64,000 nt of DNA. Origin: an uncultured Oscillospiraceae bacterium. GTDB taxonomy: Bacteria; Bacillota; Clostridia; Oscillospirales; Oscillospiraceae. The stretch is taken from the NCBI GenBank assembly GCA_934660965.1, contig CAKUIM010000011.1, positions 1 through 64,000 of the forward strand, given 5' to 3'. Both the position numbers and the translations under genes were made by a program. Shown one piece after another: positions 16,177 to 24,643 of this stretch (position 1 is its first letter; every line of letters begins with the position of its first letter). A model generated the notes under the pieces. It searched no databases. It was given only the letters and a program-made list of their open reading frames with translations, and was not told where the DNA came from.

Positions 16177-16647
16177 TCAGGGTAGGGGCACGATGCGCAC
16201 CGTCAGCGCCCCCTGGGACAGCTCTCCCACGGCATAGGTGGGGGGCCGGCGCACGCCGCCGGCGGTGCCGGGGTTGATCAGCCACAGGCCGCCCGGTTCG
16301 CGCTCCGCCCGGGCGATGTGGGAGTGGCCGGAGAGGACGGCGTCCGCCCCCTGAGCGCGGCCCGCCCGGACCAGAAGTTCCCGGCTGGGGTAGAGGTGGC
16401 CGTGGGTGAGGAAAAACCGCATGCCCTCGACCTCGACGGTCCGCTCCAGCATGAGACGGGGGGCAAAGCCGTCGCAGTTGCCCGCCACGGCGTACAGCGG
16501 AAGGCCGGGGCAGGCGGCGTGAAGGTCCTGGGCGTCCTGCCAGAGGTCGCCCATGTGGAACACCGCGTCCGGCGCCTCCCGCTCCACGGCGGCGAGCAGA
16601 TTTGCCACATGTCCGTGGGAATCGGAGAGAAAGAGCAGCTTTGCCAT
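16177..16647 (-). CDS. YfcE/MJ0936-type metallophosphoesterase
   Basis: This 156-residue calcineurin-like phosphodiesterase carries the metal-binding motifs DSHGH (N-terminus), GD (HMGDLWQD), GNCD, HGH (FLTHGHLYP) and GHSH. The start is ATG 16647 with AAGGAGGT just upstream. The natural substrate of this small family is not known from sequence. In many Firmicutes it follows rdgB or rph; here it is next to coaX. Confidence 0.88.
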   Translation of the reverse strand: MAKLLFLSDSHGHVANLLAAVEREAPDAVFHMGDLWQDAQDLHAACPGLPLYAVAGNCDGFAPRLMLERTVEVEGMRFFLTHGHLYPSRELLVRAGRAQGADAVLSGHSHIARAEREPGGLWLINPGTAGGVRRPPTYAVGELSQGALTVRIVPLP

Positions 16648-16703
16648 GTCACCAACCTCCTTGGGGCGCATATACTGGATTAAAAACGACAGGGGGGATC
16701 TTC

Positions 16704-16973
16704 ATGCCCGATTTTCAGGATGTGCTCCACTCACCCCGGGCGGAACACTTGATGCAGGACGCATCGCGGCTGGAGCGCCTGCGCACCGCGCCCGAAACCC
16801 AGCGGATTTTTGAGCTTTTGGGCCGGAATGCCGGCGGGAATCTGGAGCAGGCGGCAGGACGGGCGGCCCAGGGAGATACCGAGGAGCTCATGGGCGCCAT
16901 CCGCGCCCTGATGCGGGACCCGGAGGGCCAGCGGCTGCTGCGGCAGATGAAGCAGAGCCTGGGAGAAGAATAG
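16704..16973 (+). CDS. Small unknown protein, first of three
   Basis: This 89-residue hydrophilic, mostly helical protein (MPDFQDVLHSPRAEHLMQDA) starts at ATG 16704 after AGGGGGGAT. A TATACT box at 16671-16676 may be its -10. It has no cysteine, signal peptide or membrane helix. I do not recognise the family. It is followed after 21 bp by another unknown gene, and the three genes to 17829 look like one operon. Confidence 0.72.
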   Translation: MPDFQDVLHSPRAEHLMQDASRLERLRTAPETQRIFELLGRNAGGNLEQAAGRAAQGDTEELMGAIRALMRDPEGQRLLRQMKQSLGEE

Positions 16974-16994
16974 GCGCTTGGAGGAGGGGCGGGC

Positions 16995-17498
16995 ATGAGC
17001 GAGCTGGAGGAAAAACTCAATTCCATCCTGGGCAATCCTCAGGCCATGGGGCAGATCATGGCCCTGGCCCAGTCCCTGGGCGGCAGCGCGCCCGGAAAGG
17101 GCGGCCCGGAGGCCGCCGGCAGCGGGACGCAGGGGCCGGAGCCGTCCCAAGGGGCGCCCCAGGAGCTGCCCCAGAGTGCCCAGGTGTCCCAGCCGTCTCA
17201 GCCGCTGTCCCAGCCGCAGATGAGCGGCGGCCAGGCCGCCGATGGGCAGCTCTCCGCCCTTTTGACGGCCCTGGGGGGCGGCGGGCTCGATCCCAAGCTC
17301 TTGGAATTTGCCGCCCGGGTCATGGCGGAGAGCGGCGGCGGGGAGGACGGCCGCACGGCGCTTTTGCAGGCGCTGCGGCCCTTCGTCCGTCCCGAGCGAT
17401 ACGCCCGCATTGACCGGGCTGTCCAGATTGCCCGGATGTCCCGGCTGATCCGGGTGGCCATCGACGTATGGAAGGGAGGGGGCGGGAAGGATGTATAA
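16995..17498 (+). CDS. Unknown protein with Pro/Gln/Ser-rich middle
   Basis: This 167-residue protein has a short helical N-terminus (MSELEEKLNSILGNPQAMGQ), a low-complexity Gly/Pro/Gln/Ser region at about 30-80, and a helical, basic C-terminal part at about 85-160 (RPFVRPERYARIDRAVQIAR). The N- and C-terminal parts resemble short helical segments in the preceding gene product. It starts after GGAGGGGCGGGC and overlaps the next gene by 8 bp. No function can be assigned. Confidence 0.72.
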   Translation: MSELEEKLNSILGNPQAMGQIMALAQSLGGSAPGKGGPEAAGSGTQGPEPSQGAPQELPQSAQVSQPSQPLSQPQMSGGQAADGQLSALLTALGGGGLDPKLLEFAARVMAESGGGEDGRTALLQALRPFVRPERYARIDRAVQIARMSRLIRVAIDVWKGGGGKDV

Positions 17499-17829
17499 CC
17501 GCTACCTGGATACCCGGGATGCCCGGGAGATTCCGCTCCAGGAACCGGAGCCGGGCGGCCGGGGGGCAGGCCCCGCGGCAGGAAAAGAGCCCGCCCCCGG
17601 AAAGCCCCGCCGCGGCGGCGATATCCTCAGCGAGGTGACCGGCGGCCTGGGCGACCTTCTGGGCGGGTTGTTCAAAAATATCTCGCTGGATAAGCTGGAT
17701 GCCGGGGACATTTTGCTGGTGCTCATCATCCTCTTCCTCTATCTGGAGGGAGACAATCTGGAGCTGGTCATTACCTTGGGGCTGATGCTCCTTTTCGGTC
17801 TGGGAGAGGACAGGGGGGAAGGTCAGTAG
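17491..17829 (+). CDS. Unknown small membrane protein
   Basis: This 112-residue protein has a hydrophilic, Pro-rich first half and two adjacent hydrophobic segments at about 71-85 and 90-105 (DILLVLIILFLYLEG, LVITLGLMLLFGLG) that could form a helical hairpin. It overlaps the upstream gene by 8 bp, so translation is probably coupled. Its end overlaps the convergent gene at 17823 by 7 bp. I do not recognise the family. Confidence 0.7.
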   Translation: MYNRYLDTRDAREIPLQEPEPGGRGAGPAAGKEPAPGKPRRGGDILSEVTGGLGDLLGGLFKNISLDKLDAGDILLVLIILFLYLEGDNLELVITLGLMLLFGLGEDRGEGQ

Positions 17830-18572
17830 AGCACCTGGCCGTCCGGCAGGAGGAAGGGATTCACCGCCGGGGAGAGAGGGCTGACCATGTTGTCCGCCTG
17901 CATGGCGTAGGACAGCACGCCGTTCTCTTCCAGCTCCGAGGCGATGAGCAGCCCGCTGTCCAGCGACACCCAATAGCGCTCTACATAGCCCTCCAGGGGC
18001 ACGGCCTCTACATAAATGCAGGAGATGCCCGCGCGCTGGAGGTAGCCGGCGTCGGTAATGGAAGCCCGGGGCAGGGCGAGAATATCCTCATAAGTGGGGA
18101 TGCGGGAGAGCAGGTCTGCCTCGCCCTCCGCTGCGGCGGCGGTGCGGCAGGCCATTTCCTCGTTGTACCAGTACCAGAGGGTGCCGCCGCCCACGATGGA
18201 GTGCTCCACCGTGCCGCCGGGCAGGGTGGCGTCGCAGCGCACATAGCCGCCGTCCGCCTGGACGAATACGGTGACGGTGCCCGAGCGGGTCCCGCCCCAG
18301 TAATACTGCACGGTGATGCTGCGGCTGTAGCTTGTCAGGCGCTCCATGCTGCCGATGATGCTCTGCACCGTGTCGGGGGTGACCTCCACCACGATGCCCC
18401 CCTGGTCGCCGGAGGCAGCGGGGTCAAGGGGGGAGGAGGACACGGCGGAGGGGTCGGCCAGCTCGATTTTGGCGGTGTTGGAGAAGATGCTCAGGAAAAA
18501 GCTGTAGAGCACCGCCGCCAGAATGATGCAGGAGATGGCGGCTGCAAGAAGCGTGCGTTTTTTCCCTTCCAC
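17823..18572 (-). CDS. Membrane-anchored protein of unknown function, possibly GerS/LolA-like
   Basis: This 249-residue protein has one N-terminal membrane helix (LLAAAISCIILAAVLYSFFL) and an extracytoplasmic beta-rich domain with repeated aromatic motifs (SITVQYYWGG, GGGTLWYWYN, VERYWVSLDSG). Strand pattern and size are reminiscent of LolA-fold proteins such as clostridial GerS, but that is a weak analogy. The start is GTG 18572 with AAAGGAGG 8 bases before it. It follows wecB by 37 bp and is probably third in the tagO-wecB operon. Confidence 0.7.
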   Translation of the reverse strand: MEGKKRTLLAAAISCIILAAVLYSFFLSIFSNTAKIELADPSAVSSSPLDPAASGDQGGIVVEVTPDTVQSIIGSMERLTSYSRSITVQYYWGGTRSGTVTVFVQADGGYVRCDATLPGGTVEHSIVGGGTLWYWYNEEMACRTAAAAEGEADLLSRIPTYEDILALPRASITDAGYLQRAGISCIYVEAVPLEGYVERYWVSLDSGLLIASELEENGVLSYAMQADNMVSPLSPAVNPFLLPDGQVLY

Positions 18573-18609
18573 GGCGGCAGCCTCCTTTCCTGTGTTCCGG
18601 TGCGGCGCT

Positions 18610-19764
18610 TCAGCCGCCGAAGGGCTCGGGCGGCTGGCTGCGCAGGCCGAAATGATACAAAATCGCGTCCGCGATGCGCCGGCAGGCATGGCCGTCCCCG
18701 TAGGGGTTCACCGCCTGGGCCATGGAGCGGTAGAGCGCCCGGTCGTCCATCAGGCGGCAGGCAAGGGCAAAGACGACCTCCTCGTCGGTGCCGGCGATCT
18801 TCACCGTGCCGGCAGCCACAGCCTCCGGCCGCTCCGTCTCCCGGCGCAGGACAAGCACCGGCTTTCCCAGGGCGGGGGCCTCCTCCTGAAGGCCGCCGGA
18901 GTCGGTCATGACCATGTAGCTGCGCGCCATGAGGTTGTGCATCTCATCGGCGGAGACCGGGGCGATGAGGTGGACATTGGGCAGGCCGTCCAGGTGCCGG
19001 TGGGCGCACTCCTGCACCACCGGGGAGAGATGGACGGGGTAGACAAGCTCCGCGCTGCCGGCATAGCGCCGGGCAAGGCGGGCAAGGGCGGACATGATGT
19101 GCTCCATGCTCTCACCGTAGTTTTCCCGGCGGTGGCAGGTGACCACGATGACCTTTTTGCCCTGATAGTCGAGGGCGTTGAGAACGTCGGTGGAGAAGCG
19201 GAAGCCCTCCCGCACGGTAGAGCCCAGGGCGTCGATCACCGTGTTGCCGGTGACGAAGATGCCCTCGGTGATGCCCTCCGCCTCCAGGTTGCGGCGGTTG
19301 GCGGCGGTGGGGCAGAAGTGGAGCTGGGCCAGACGGCCCACCATGGCGCGGTTCATCTCCTCCGGGAAGGGGGAGTAGCGGTCGTGGGTGCGCAGGCCCG
19401 CCTCCACATGGCCCACGGGAATCTTGTGGTAGAAGGCGGAGAGGGCGCCGGCAAAGGTGGTGGAGGTGTCGCCATGGACCAGCACCAGGTCGGGCCGGGC
19501 CTGCTCGAATACGCCGTCCAGCCCCAGAAGGCACTTGCTTGTGATGGTGGAAAGGCTCTGCCGGGGCTCCATAATGTCAAGGTCGTACTCCGGGCGCAGG
19601 GAGAAGATGTCCAGCACGCTGTCGAGCATTTCCCGGTGCTGGGCGGTGACGCAGCAAAGGCACCTGAGCTCCTCCCGGCGGCGCAGCTCCTGCACCAGGG
19701 GGGCCATCTTGATGGCCTCGGGCCGGGTGCCGAAGATGGTCATGATCGTTTTACATTGCGTCAT
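18610..19764 (-). CDS. wecB: UDP-GlcNAc 2-epimerase (non-hydrolysing)
   Basis: This 384-residue GT-B-fold enzyme interconverts UDP-GlcNAc and UDP-ManNAc for wall polymer synthesis. Signature segments are FGTRPEAIKMAPL at the N-terminus, VHGDTSTTFAGAL, VEAGLRTHDRYSPFPEEMNR with the catalytic acids, TCHRRENYG with the catalytic histidine, and SGGLQEEAPALGKPVLVLR. The start is ATG 19764 after GAGGAGG. It overlaps the end of tagO by 14 bp, which suggests coupled wall teichoic-acid-type linkage-unit synthesis. Confidence 0.95.
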   Translation of the reverse strand: MTQCKTIMTIFGTRPEAIKMAPLVQELRRREELRCLCCVTAQHREMLDSVLDIFSLRPEYDLDIMEPRQSLSTITSKCLLGLDGVFEQARPDLVLVHGDTSTTFAGALSAFYHKIPVGHVEAGLRTHDRYSPFPEEMNRAMVGRLAQLHFCPTAANRRNLEAEGITEGIFVTGNTVIDALGSTVREGFRFSTDVLNALDYQGKKVIVVTCHRRENYGESMEHIMSALARLARRYAGSAELVYPVHLSPVVQECAHRHLDGLPNVHLIAPVSADEMHNLMARSYMVMTDSGGLQEEAPALGKPVLVLRRETERPEAVAAGTVKIAGTDEEVVFALACRLMDDRALYRSMAQAVNPYGDGHACRRIADAILYHFGLRSQPPEPFGG

Positions 19765-20980
19765 GGTGTTCCTCCTCATCCTGACCGGAGGGCTTGTCCG
19801 CACCGGACGGCTTGTCCTCGCCGGCCTGGGCGGCACCGCCGCTGTCTTTGGGCGATTGGCTCTCGCTGCCATCCGCCTGTGCGTTGTCGCTGCCTTTGGG
19901 CGGGGCGGGGGGCTCGTCCTGGTTGTTGTGCAGGAAGAGCTTACCCGCCACAAGGCCGGCCGCCGACATGGCGATGAGGAAGACCATGGCCCGCAGCGCG
20001 CCGCTGGCGGTGAGCACCACCGCGGACAGGCCCAGAATGGCGGACACCACATAGAGGATGCCTACGGCCTGCTTCTGGGAAAAGCCCATGTCAATAAGCC
20101 GGTGGTGAACGTGGCTGCGGTCGGGACTCATGGGGCTCTGGCCGCGGAGCAGCCGGCGGATGACGGCAAAGGTCACGTCGAAAATGGGCAGGCCCAGCAT
20201 CAGGAAGGGCACCACGAAGGAGATGATGGTGGGCAGCTTGAACATTCCCTCCACCGACACCGTGGCCAGGATATAGCCCAGGAAGGTGGCGCCGGTGTCG
20301 CCCATGAAGATTTTGGCGGGGTTGAGGTTATAGGGCAGGAAGCCGATGCACGCCCCGGCCAGGGCCCCCATCATCACCGCCACGTCCTCCTCGCTCACCA
20401 GCAGGGCAATGACCAGCATGGTCACCGAGCTGATGGTGGACACGCCGCAGGCAAGGCCGTCCAGCCCGTCGATGAGGTTGACGGCGTTGGTGATGGCCAC
20501 GATCCAGATGAGGGTCACCGGGATGGACAGCCACCCCAGCTGCCACACCGGGTTGTCGCTGAAGATGTTGGGGTTGGAGAGGACCTGGATGCGGTTGCCC
20601 GAGAGCACCGCCACCAGGGCCGCCGCAATCTGCACCACGAATTTCAGCTTGGCGGGCAGGGCGTAGATGTCGTCAAAGATGCCCAGGATCACGATCATCA
20701 CCGAGCCGAGCAGCATGCCCTGCTTGGGCGGGTCCAGGGGCAGCAGCAAAACGACGCTGATGACAAAGCCGAGGAAAATGGCAAGGCCGCCCATCCGGGG
20801 GATGGGGTGGTCATGCATGCGGCGGTTGTCCCGGGGCACGTCGATGGCGCCCACCTTGACAGACAGCGTTTTCACCAGGGGGGTAGAGGCAAAGGAGAGC
20901 ACGGCGGCGATGAGCATGGCAAGCAGCACAGGGACCACAGAGGAGGCGCGCAGCGCACTCCCGATCTGTTCCGAAGGCAT
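19751..20980 (-). CDS. tagO: Undecaprenyl-phosphate GlcNAc-1-phosphate transferase
   Basis: This 409-residue polytopic enzyme of the MraY/WecA/TagO family starts lipid-linked wall glycopolymer synthesis. Family motifs include DVPRDNRRMHDHPIPRMGG, DDIYALPAK, NLIDGLDGLACG, FMGDTGATFLGY and SHVHHRLIDMG. The C-terminal 70 residues are a low-complexity, charged Asp/Gly/Ser/Glu tail, an extension beyond the usual family end. The start is ATG 20980 after AAAGGAG. A MITE-like element begins 23 bp upstream of the start. Confidence 0.93.
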   Translation of the reverse strand: MPSEQIGSALRASSVVPVLLAMLIAAVLSFASTPLVKTLSVKVGAIDVPRDNRRMHDHPIPRMGGLAIFLGFVISVVLLLPLDPPKQGMLLGSVMIVILGIFDDIYALPAKLKFVVQIAAALVAVLSGNRIQVLSNPNIFSDNPVWQLGWLSIPVTLIWIVAITNAVNLIDGLDGLACGVSTISSVTMLVIALLVSEEDVAVMMGALAGACIGFLPYNLNPAKIFMGDTGATFLGYILATVSVEGMFKLPTIISFVVPFLMLGLPIFDVTFAVIRRLLRGQSPMSPDRSHVHHRLIDMGFSQKQAVGILYVVSAILGLSAVVLTASGALRAMVFLIAMSAAGLVAGKLFLHNNQDEPPAPPKGSDNAQADGSESQSPKDSGGAAQAGEDKPSGADKPSGQDEEEHHDAM

Positions 20981-21003
20981 GGATAGCAGCTCCTTTATTG
21001 ATG

Positions 21004-21283
21004 CTACCATCACTTGACAAGGGCAGACACGGTTTTGACGGGCAGAAATGCGCCCATACTTCCGCAAAGCCCTTGGAAATGCGGCAAGCATTCCCTGCGG
21101 GTTTTTTGTCGTCTGAACGGATTTCTGCACCGGCAAAACTGCTTTGCACCTGCCGGCGATGGATATTCGAGTGATTTTTGGTTTTTGAGCCGCAGGCGGG
21201 CTGACGCCCGCCAAGGCGAAAAGGGCAAAAAGCGCCGGAAAGGCGCGCCGTCAGGCGTGTTTACCCTTGTCAAGTGATGGTAG
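21004..21283. mobile_element. MITE-like element with 28-bp terminal inverted repeats
   Basis: The left end at 21004-21031 and the right end at 21256-21283 are inverted copies matching at 26 of 28 positions; the outer 20 (ctaccatcacttgacaaggg) are identical. The 224-bp interior contains further hairpins and no gene of its own. It fills almost the whole gap between tagO and trpS. I see no obvious target-site duplication. It could be a non-autonomous transposable element or a large structured intergenic repeat. Confidence 0.7.
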
Positions 21284-21286
21284 AGG

Positions 21287-22300
21287 TCAGCGGGCCACAA
21301 AGCCCACCTTTTTGTAAACCTTGCGCAGGGTCTTTTCCGCCACATAGGACGCCTTCTCCGCGCCGGCCCGGTATACGCCCTCCAGGTAGGCCTTGTCCTT
21401 GAGGATGCGGGCGGCCTCCTCCCGGATGGGCCGCAGGCACTCCACCACGGCGTCGCCCACGGCGGCCTTGAAGGCACCGTAGCCCTGGCCGTCAAACTCC
21501 TGCTCAATCTCCCGGAAGCTGCGGCCGGTGACGGCGGAGTAGATGGTCATCAGGTTGGCAACGCCGGGCTTGTTCTCGCTGTCGTAGTGCACGCAGCGCT
21601 CCGTGTCGCTGTCGGTGATGGCCCGCTTGAACTTGCGCTGGATGTCCTCCGGCCGCTCCATGAGGTAGATGGAGCCGTTGGGGTCCTTGTCCGACTTGGA
21701 CATTTTGGACGCGGGGTCGCTCAGGCTCATCACCCGGGCGCCCACCTTGGGGATATAGGGCTCGGGCATCTTGAACACGTCGCCGTAGATGCCGTTGAAG
21801 CGCTGCACGATGTTGCGGGTGAGCTCCACGTGCTGCTTCTGGTCCTCGCCCACGGGGACAAAGTCCGGCTGGTAGAGCAGAATGTCCGCCGCCATCAGGG
21901 CGGGGTAGGTGAAGAGGCCGCCGTTGATGTTCTCGGCGTTTTTGGCGGACTTGTCCTTGAACTGGGTCATGCGGGAGAGCTCGCCGAACATGGTGTAGCA
22001 GTTGAGGATCCAGCCCAGCTGGGCGTGCTGGGGCACGTGAGACTGGATGAAGAGGGTGTTGCGTTCGGGGTCAAGGCCGCAGGCGATATACTGGGCCAGC
22101 TGCTCCAGGGTGCGCCGGCGCAGGGCGGCGGGGTCCTGGCGGACGGTGATGGAGTGCATGTCGGCCATGAAATAATAATTATCGAACTCGTCGGCCCGGT
22201 CCGCCCAGTTTTTGATGGCGCCCAGGTAGGAGCCCAGGGTCAGATCGCCGCTGGGCTGGATGCCGGAGAGCATGACTTTTTTCGGCGTGGCTTCACACAT
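21287..22300 (-). CDS. trpS: Tryptophanyl-tRNA synthetase
   Basis: This 337-residue class Ic synthetase charges tRNA-Trp. The HIGH-type region is GIQPSGDLTLGSYLGAI, with Ser where Asn is usual, and the KMSKS motif is present as SKMSKSDKD. YPALMAADILLYQPDFVPVG is characteristic. I chose ATG 22300 over the in-frame ATG 11 codons upstream because AAAGAGG precedes it at 8 bases. No T-box leader fits the short upstream region. Confidence 0.95.
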   Translation of the reverse strand: MCEATPKKVMLSGIQPSGDLTLGSYLGAIKNWADRADEFDNYYFMADMHSITVRQDPAALRRRTLEQLAQYIACGLDPERNTLFIQSHVPQHAQLGWILNCYTMFGELSRMTQFKDKSAKNAENINGGLFTYPALMAADILLYQPDFVPVGEDQKQHVELTRNIVQRFNGIYGDVFKMPEPYIPKVGARVMSLSDPASKMSKSDKDPNGSIYLMERPEDIQRKFKRAITDSDTERCVHYDSENKPGVANLMTIYSAVTGRSFREIEQEFDGQGYGAFKAAVGDAVVECLRPIREEAARILKDKAYLEGVYRAGAEKASYVAEKTLRKVYKKVGFVAR

Positions 22301-22386
22301 AGGGAAACGACCTCTTTTTCTCTTGAATTCCATTCTGCTGCCCGTGCCCCGGAGGGCAGAGGGGATACATGCTTACAGATTAAAAT

Positions 22387-22415
22387 ATTATACCACCATC
22401 TTCCGCCGCCTGCAA
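22387..22415 (-). promoter_or_regulatory. Promoter of trpS
   Basis: On the minus strand TTGCAG (22410-22415) and TATAAT (22387-22392) are separated by 17 bp, about 90 bp before trpS. Confidence 0.75.
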
Positions 22416-22487
22416 CCGGAAACCGCCGGAGCGGGAAAATATCCGGAGGGATGGGCGGGGAATCTGCCGGAGAGAAGATTTTAGTGG

Positions 22488-22516
22488 TTGAAAAATCCCG
22501 GGCGATGTAATATAAT
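22488..22516 (+). promoter_or_regulatory. Promoter of the SRP RNA gene
   Basis: TTGAAA (22488-22493) and TATAAT (22511-22516) have a 17-bp spacer. The predicted start near 22523 agrees with the 5' end of the RNA helix. Confidence 0.85.
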
Positions 22517-22522
22517 TATGCT

Positions 22523-22824
22523 TAGCTTTGCTTCGATGCAGAACAAGGCCGCACTAGTCGGGGAGATAGCGGTGCCCTGTACCCGCAATCCGCTACAGCG
22601 GGGATGAATCCCGGCCCCCGGAGTCGGGCTGTGCCGTCTGCCCCATATAAGCAGCGATGATAGATCGGTCCCGCGCAACGCGGCCCCGTGAACCGTGTCA
22701 GGCGGGGAACCGAGCAGCACTAAGCGGATCGCCGCGTGTGCCGCGGGGCTGCCGATCTTGAGCCGGCTGTATGGTTACCGGGCATATCCCGGCCTTCAAA
22801 GGCCGGTGTGCGGTCTTGTTGTGT
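22523..22824 (+). ncRNA. ffs: Signal recognition particle RNA (large Firmicutes type)
   Basis: The conserved Ffh-binding core is gtcagg-cgg-GGAA-ccg-agcagc at about 22697-22715, with the GGAA tetraloop at 22706-22709. The two ends pair: aacaaggccgcac (22542-22554) with gtgcggtcttgtt (22808-22820). A length near 280-300 nt with a 5' Alu-like half matches the Bacillus/Clostridium 6S-type SRP RNA. It lies directly upstream of dnaX, a frequent Firmicutes arrangement. The mature ends are approximate. Confidence 0.9.
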
Positions 22825-22864
22825 ACCGGAGCATTTTATTTACCGCGATGGGAGGGAAGGGCGA

Positions 22865-24628
22865 ATGTATCAGGCGCTGTACCGCAAATGGCGGCCCCGC
22901 ACCTTTGACGATGTGGTGGGCCAGGGCCATATCACCCAGACGCTCAAGCGCCAGGTGGAGACCGGGCGGCTGTCCCACGCGTACCTCTTTACCGGCACCC
23001 GCGGCACGGGAAAGACCACCTGCGCGAAGATTCTGGCCCGGGCGGTAAACTGCCGCGCGCCGGAGAACGGCAGCCCCTGCAACCGCTGCGATGCCTGTCT
23101 GGGCATTGAAAACGGCTCCGTGCTGGACGTGCTGGAGCTGGACGCCGCCTCCAACAACCGCGTGGACGACATCCGCGCCATCCTGGATGAGGCGGTATAC
23201 ACCCCGGCGTCGGTGAAAAAGCGGGTGTACATCATCGACGAGGTCCACATGCTCTCCGCCCAGGCCTTCAACGCCCTGCTTCAGATTCTGGAGGAGCCGC
23301 CGGCCCACCTGATGTTCATCCTGGCCACCACCGAGATCCACAAGGTGCCCGCCACCATCAAAAGCCGCTGCCAGCAGTTTGCCTTCCGGCGCATCCGCGC
23401 CGAGGAGATCGCCGCCCGGCTGCTGTATGTGGCCGGACAGGAGGGGGTAGAGCTCACGCCGGAGGGGGCGGCCCTGATTGCCCGCCTGGCCGACGGCGGC
23501 ATGCGGGACGCGCTGTCCCTGCTGGACCAGTGCATGGGACAGGGCGGGAGCGTGGACGAGGCGCGGGTATACGCCGCCCTCGGCCTTGCCGGCAGCCTGG
23601 AGACGGCGGCCCTGATGGAGAGCGTTGCCGACGGCGACACGGCCGCGGCCCTTGCCCGCCTGGAGCAGCTTTATGCCGGCGGGCGGGAGATGGCCGCGCT
23701 GGTGGGTGAGATGGCCGGCCTTGTCCGGGACCTTTTGGTGCGCAAAACCGCCCCCCGGGGCGGCAGCGGGCTGCTCACCGGGAATTTTGACGAAACGGTG
23801 CTCCACCGGCTCTCCGGCCGGTTTGACGTGCCGCGGCTGGTGCAGATGCTGCGGCAGCTGCAGGGCACCGGGGCGGACCTTGCCCGGTCGCCCAACCGCC
23901 GCACGGATGTGGAGCTGTGCCTTGTGACCCTGTGCGACCCAAGCCTTGATCCGTCCCCGGCGGGCTTGTGCCTGCGGGTGTCCCGCCTGGAGCAGGGCCT
24001 TGGCGCGGCTGGAACACTCTCCCCGGCCCAGAATGCGCGGCGGGAGGCCGCCCCTGCGGGACAGCAGGGGGGCGCGCCGTCCCGGCCGTCCCGGAGCGCC
24101 CCGGCGGAGGACACGCCGCCCTGGACGGAGGAGCCCCCGCCCGAGCGGGGGAGTGACACCAGTGTGCCGCAGGAGCAGACACCGGCCCGGACGGAGGCCC
24201 GCCCGAGCGAGACAGAGCCGGCGCAGCAGGCATCCGCAAGCGTGCCGGAAGCCCCCGGCACACAGCCGGCGCAGCAGAGCGGCGCAGGAGAGCTTGACTG
24301 GGGCGCACTTCGGGACGCCCTCCGGGGTGACTTGGGGGTTGCGGACTACAGCTTTCTGGCAAACCCCGCTATGGTGGAGGGCCGGGTGCAGGGGGACACC
24401 CTGACGCTGTGGGCCTGCAATGAATTCATCCGGGACATGGTGGGCAAGCGGGAGATCCTGGGCAAAATAGCCGCCCGGGCCCAGGCCATGACCGGGCGGG
24501 CCGTCCGGGTGGAGGCCAAGGCGGGGCAGCCGCCCCAGGCCGAAAAAGGCGCGGCCCAGAGTGCGGCGCAGCCGGACGCATTGGAGGAATTTCTGGCCGG
24601 CGGGCTTGATAATTTGATTGTAGAATAA
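22865..24628 (+). CDS. dnaX: DNA polymerase III subunit gamma/tau
   Basis: This 587-residue clamp-loader ATPase has Walker A GTRGTGKT (44-51), a zinc module formed by C63, C72, C75 and C78, Walker B IIDEVH (123-128) and the SRC arginine-finger motif (167-169). Domain III extends to about 370. A Pro/Ala/Glu-rich linker (about 390-475) leads to a tau C-terminal domain. The start is ATG 22865; the open frame before it runs through the SRP RNA and is not coding. ybaB follows after 15 bp. Confidence 0.95.
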   Translation: MYQALYRKWRPRTFDDVVGQGHITQTLKRQVETGRLSHAYLFTGTRGTGKTTCAKILARAVNCRAPENGSPCNRCDACLGIENGSVLDVLELDAASNNRVDDIRAILDEAVYTPASVKKRVYIIDEVHMLSAQAFNALLQILEEPPAHLMFILATTEIHKVPATIKSRCQQFAFRRIRAEEIAARLLYVAGQEGVELTPEGAALIARLADGGMRDALSLLDQCMGQGGSVDEARVYAALGLAGSLETAALMESVADGDTAAALARLEQLYAGGREMAALVGEMAGLVRDLLVRKTAPRGGSGLLTGNFDETVLHRLSGRFDVPRLVQMLRQLQGTGADLARSPNRRTDVELCLVTLCDPSLDPSPAGLCLRVSRLEQGLGAAGTLSPAQNARREAAPAGQQGGAPSRPSRSAPAEDTPPWTEEPPPERGSDTSVPQEQTPARTEARPSETEPAQQASASVPEAPGTQPAQQSGAGELDWGALRDALRGDLGVADYSFLANPAMVEGRVQGDTLTLWACNEFIRDMVGKREILGKIAARAQAMTGRAVRVEAKAGQPPQAEKGAAQSAAQPDALEEFLAGGLDNLIVE

Positions 24629-24643
24629 TCAGGGGGTACGAAA

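Noticed and set aside
22301..22386. T-box leader before trpS
   Set aside because: The promoter lies about 90 bp upstream of the gene, leaving no room for a T-box, and no T-box consensus is present.
22736..22864. N-terminal extension of dnaX
   Set aside because: This stretch is the 3' half of the SRP RNA. The DnaX protein begins with the conserved MYQALYRKWRP at 22865.
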